Program-made: the position numbers and the translations under genes
Shown here: piece after piece, positions 59,886-64,000 of the stretch
How positions within the stretch are numbered: the first letter of the stretch is position 1
Layout of the letters: each line of letters begins with the position of its first letter
Notes under the pieces: model-generated
Database searches by the model: none
Told to the model about the DNA's origin: nothing
What the model saw: the letters and a program-made list of their open reading frames with translations, nothing else
Assembly (NCBI GenBank): GCA_050084515.1
Contig: CM114272.1
Coordinates: 8,494,001 to 8,558,000, forward strand
Source of the DNA: Blasia pusilla
Taxonomy: Eukaryota > Marchantiophyta > Marchantiopsida > Blasiales
DNA length: 64,000 nucleotides
Direction: 5' to 3'

Positions 59886-62206
59886 AAAACATGAGCAACC
59901 TCTAATTTTGCAACTTTTATTTTGGTTGGAATAAACACTCTAATCATAGAAAAATGATTATGAGTTGGCCAACCAAATATTCTCTCATCAAACCCACTAC
60001 TTCAACACATGGGTTACACCCCCAAATTGGAAATATTGAACTATCCATCCAAATTTTGATTATGGGAGCTTGAGTTCAAGTAACTTGAGTATATGAGGGT
60101 TACTTGAACTCAAACATGTGTGGTCTACTTGTTCAATTATTGGAACACCTTGGCCCTGTGCATCAAATCATAAAGTGGTTGGGAGACCATAGCAAAATCC
60201 CTCGATGTACCTTTAGTTGGCCATCTTAGTTGGAGGGTTTGTTTATTTCTAAAATTCAACAAAAGATTGGGCCAAGATAGATCTTCATAAGGTTCATATC
60301 AATATGTGCATAGCAACATAAGAGCTCTAGAGTCCAGCATTGAGTGCGTTTTTATGAGAGTCATGGACTTTCAATTCAAATTATGGGATCTAACATGTCA
60401 AAAGGTAAACTTTTAGATCATACAACCTTGTAGTATGTGATTTCTTTTGGATGCATTGGCTTTTACTTTCAATTGTATCCTAGAGTGGATATTATTCCCA
60501 TGTGGAATGCTACAAGAAAAGAGATCTTTTAACAAAAATTTCCTAACAAAAAAAATACAAAGGAGGAAACTTGGACTACTTTTCAAAAAAATTGGTTTCA
60601 ATTCTCATGTGCATATTGAAACTTTTTAACACTCTAATATTAATCCATGATGGCTCTCCCCCTTTTACATTCACCATATTCAAACTTAAAAAATATTATA
60701 CAAATAGACTAGGATGGATGCTTTGGGTTACAATTTTTCCGTGTAGTTTAATCACTTAAAAATTTATAAAAATGATACGGAAAATTAGATTCAATTATCT
60801 AATAAAAAATCTTATTAATTTCGAAATGAACTGTAAACATATAAACTCAAAAATTCATATCCTGATTATTATTTGGGATGGATCATCTCGGTCACAATTG
60901 TTTTCATTTCGTTTGTAATTCTTCTATTAAATCGATTAGATAATTATATATATCCTCCCAATTAGGTCGATTATAAAGGTCTGGCTCCTTCATCCTCGGA
61001 TATGGCTTATAGCGAGTGCGAGGGAAGAGCTCGGCCCAATCCGAAGACGCGTTTGGATACGCGTAATGGATGGAGAGACGCTGGAAATTCGTGCTTCGCT
61101 TGTGTGTGTGTGGCTATGGAGGCGCGCGCTCTGATGGTGAGGCTCAAGATAGAGCAGCAGGAGACGAGGAGCGTGTTTAGGTGCGGGATGACAACGAGCC
61201 ATGAAATTCCAGCGCGAGCAGGAAGAGCGGGACTACAGAGGACGGGGGATGCGGTAGACGGATCGTGGAAGAAACCGCAGTTGGAAGCGTCCAGGAAGGA
61301 GGCGGGAAAGGAACGGGTCGATGTAGGCGCGAAGATAATGGGAGTACGGTATGTTGCCTGGCGAACGTCCATCGGGCAGAGCTCTGGAAGTAGAAAGCGA
61401 ACTGCTGCCTGTGGAGGCACAGGGCTGGCATAGCGCCTGTCCAACTCAAATCGGCGATCCGCTTCCTGGCGGATCCTCTTGGCGAAAGCAGCACGCTGCC
61501 AGAATCAGGAATCGGAGGCATTAATTAGTATTTCTAAACGAATCGATGCACAAAACGGGGATGTGTAGGCAGGTGGAGTCTAGGAGGGTGGAAAATAGTC
61601 AGGTAGGGAGGATCTTCCTCCCCTGATCCGGATCTTCCCGATAAGCTGCAGGGAGTTTGGGAGAAATTCTAGCGACAATGGGGAGAGTAGTCGCAGTTGG
61701 AGTCGTCGTTTTCTGAGGGAGGTCGGGAAAGTTCGTCGCTATTTCATCGGAAGTGAGTCAGCAACCATTTTTGCCACTTGAATAATGCCAAATTTATCTG
61801 GGGTGGGTGGTATCATGACAGTGGATAACCTGTACGCAAGATCCAGGGAAGGTGTCATGTCGGGAAGGAAATTTTATGATTAGTTGTCGAGGAACTGGTA
61901 CCGATAAGAGTGATGGCAGCATCATCATAAGAGTGCACAAAGGGAGAAAGGTCAACGACGAGCTCTGCCGTACCGCTCGAGACTTTCTTCCAACCGGTTT
62001 CGGTGATCAGACGAGTTGCCGAAAATTTGAAGTTCAAGGCATCTGCACATTAAAATTCGTCTCCCAGAGGGTGAGCCTCTCATGTGCATCGGCGAGGACT
62101 TCACGCGAATTTCTCGGTGGTTCATCGCGGGATTGCTTGCTACAGCGTTGGAGGACATAAGTCTTTCCAGTTAGAGGCAGGTTTCGTTGATTCGTCGTGC
62201 GTCAAG
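59886..62206. other. Intergenic, no gene recognised
   Basis: AT-rich to about 60.97 kb, then GC-richer. Overlapping open frames on both strands at 61.0-61.5 kb lack a family pattern. The last few hundred bases should hold the promoter and leader of the gene starting at 62207, but no clear TATA box was seen. Confidence 0.45.
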
Positions 62207-64000
62207 ATGGCAGTGATCAGAGGAACAAGTACCATTTTCGTCTGCGCACTGATAGCAGCATTTGCGTTCGCCTCGGGTACGTAATAATCGTACCAGATCA
62301 TACATTTTTTTTAAATGTTTATTATTTCCTTAAGATCCACTCGGCGTAGGTTCTGGCAAAATGCCTTCTCAATCAGTTACAATGATCGTCCTCGTGGTTA
62401 ATTCCTTTTCTAGGATTATTTTCTGAGCTCGACGATGTGCTGATTGTTGTCTATCGTAGTCAATTCTTACGGTAAGCCGAAATTGAGATTCACCATTAGG
62501 AACGTAACCTTAACAGCTTCAGTCGTGAGATCACTTCCGACACCGGCCAACATCGTTCCAGGAATCCATCTGTATCGTTAAAGACGGCCGAAGAACGCGA
62601 CGTAGACATGTCTTTCGCATATCTCATAGGGGCTTTAGCTGCGATTGGTTCAAGTTATGACTGGGATCGATTAGGGAAAGAGAAATGCTGCGCGTTCCCA
62701 AATTCTCTTGTTCGAAATTCCTTAGGCTTGCCCACTGCCGAGTGAGTTCGGGAACCTTGAAAACGCTCGGATTTTGTAGCTCGTTGTGGCAGTCCTATAT
62801 TCTTCTGCAACAAATTAATACTTTGACTTGGTTCGAAAGAGCGCTCCACAGTTTTTGGGAAACTCATCTACACTCGAACTCTTGGCAGCATGGATGGATT
62901 CAATTACATGGAAGAAACGGAACAGCCAGCTATTTCTCTCGTGAATTTGTGACCGGTTTTATTAACTTGGATCTGGAAACCTCGTTTGTCGATCAAAGGC
63001 CCGCTTCATCGATTCACAATTGCAAATTCTGAACCGATCCAGAAGATGAGTTGGTCTCAATAAAACTTTCCGTGCTGTTAACTTTGCTCTTTGACAGTTC
63101 GACCTTTCAAGTCTTAAACTGTGCTGTTCGACCTTTCATGCCAATTTCATCCAAGCAAAGGTTTAGCGCGGCGAAGAATTACGAAAATTTCTGCCTACTT
63201 ACGTCACGACATCTATGAAGAACTATCCCTTCTTCAAAGATATTTCCTCCTTCACCTCAGACATTTTCCCAGACTGGAACCTGTATACATAGAACTTACC
63301 TATTTTTTTAACATCTTCAGGCTAGTAATCACAGGGACACTGTTGATGGAGTTCGAGAGAGTTGGTTGGTCAGGCTTGAAGGAGGCAGATGTCATTCTTG
63401 GACTACTGCTGATGCTTTGTTCTCTGAGCTTCGCGAATGTGTCAGTTGAATTTTTGACTCAAGTGTTGCTTCTGTGTAGTCGATCAAGTTGCATTGCGAT
63501 TCTCCTCTGTTTTTTATGGTGTTTTGACACAGTGATTCCTGCTATGGACTTAACTCAGTTCGTATGTTACAGTGACTGCCGACAGCGCACCAGCACCACT
63601 CGATCCACAGGGAATGGTGAATTTGAACCCTTTTCAATCGATGACCAACGCCCTTCTCTGCCTTAATAATAAGGTATTGCATCTGCATATTACCCTATGG
63701 TATCATCATACCCTTTCAGTTTGCTACATGTTCAGATCACCTAATCGGGTTATCCGGGGCTAGTCTTGAATGGCAAGCAAGTCAAGAAATACTCTCACCT
63801 GGCGTTTCTTTCTGGTATTGCGTTGTGAAGATCTGAAGATAAAAGGTGGTTTTTGAATCGCCTTTGTGCAGACCGCTGCAGTGTGCCCTCCAGGGGGTTA
63901 CCTTAACGAGACTGGTGTAATCCCGCATTTCTCCACGGCCGATGCTCTGCTTTACTGCACGGGAGGATGCGCTAACCAGACTCTAGTGCAGTTGCAGTGT
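62207..64000 (+). CDS. Small secreted cysteine-containing protein, Expp1-like, 3' end outside
   Basis: Three exons visible: 62207-62276, 63573-63673 and 63872 to beyond the window. Exon 1 is a signal peptide (MAVIRG, then a hydrophobic core TIFVCALIAAFAFAS) ending in phase 1 at GTACGT. Exon 2 gives DPQGMVNLNPFQSMTNALLC with LNNK following, and exon 3 starts TAAVCPPGGYLNETG, later with YCTGGC and LVQLQC. The exon phases fit, and the CLNN...C...YC-GGC...C spacing matches small plant secreted or membrane-anchored proteins annotated as Expp1-like (DUF7731). Function is unknown in that group. The first intron is 1296 bp. No defect is seen in the visible part. Family assignment is by cysteine pattern from memory and should be treated as moderate. 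Confidence 0.7.

Noticed and set aside
61002-61521. Overlapping frames of 114-145 codons on both strands
   Set aside because: GC-richer sequence open on both strands without a conserved pattern; likely chance.

Overview
The window is nuclear DNA from a streptophyte, most likely a land plant. The support is spliced genes with GT-AG introns, an OPT oligopeptide transporter, a plant-type NO VEIN/sacsin-like GHKL ATPase and a small secreted protein resembling the plant Expp1 type. The DNA between genes is packed with plant-style transposons (Helitrons, Copia, Ty3/gypsy, PIF/Harbinger). Long introns and the transposon load argue against a very compact genome. I cannot name the species; a seedless plant is a guess.

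Layout. 1-553: 3' end of one OPT gene (+). 4638-12560: a complete second OPT gene (-), rebuilt here as 12 exons and 727 codons, tail-to-tail with the first, with an intronic minisatellite. 15.1-20.6 kb: transposon graveyard with a short Helitron, a (CA)84 run, an LTR-like repeat, a Harbinger transposase relic and Copia pol interrupted by a 1002-bp solo LTR with a 5-bp target duplication; a second short Helitron closes it. 20.6-24.8 kb: no recognisable gene, but two adjacent perfect palindromes. 25048-30387 (-): NO VEIN/sacsin-like gene with at least two frameshifts and a 110-bp insertion. A near-identical insertion lies at 31242-31361, and each copy has its own perfect 10-bp target duplication. 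31970-32316: inverted-repeat array. 33525 to about 43856 (-): degenerate Rep/helicase Helitron. 43.9-48.6 kb: AT-rich, no gene seen. 49292-59537 (-): Ty3/gypsy retrotransposon nested in an older GC-rich repeat. 62207 to the window end (+): 5' part of the Expp1-like gene.

Most notable is the gypsy element. Between its protease and reverse transcriptase it carries a cytosine-5 DNA methyltransferase domain, and after its integrase a PHD finger. It therefore once encoded both a DNA-methylation writer and a probable histone-tail reader. This copy is broken by several frameshifts, although its LTRs differ by only about 2 percent. DNMT-bearing retrotransposons are known from dinoflagellates and charophyte algae; whether this combination in this host is described I cannot tell.

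Single-base frame breaks recur in the ATPase gene, the Helitron and the gypsy element, while the rebuilt OPT gene is open throughout. Real decay is the simplest reading, but residual assembly indels cannot be excluded.
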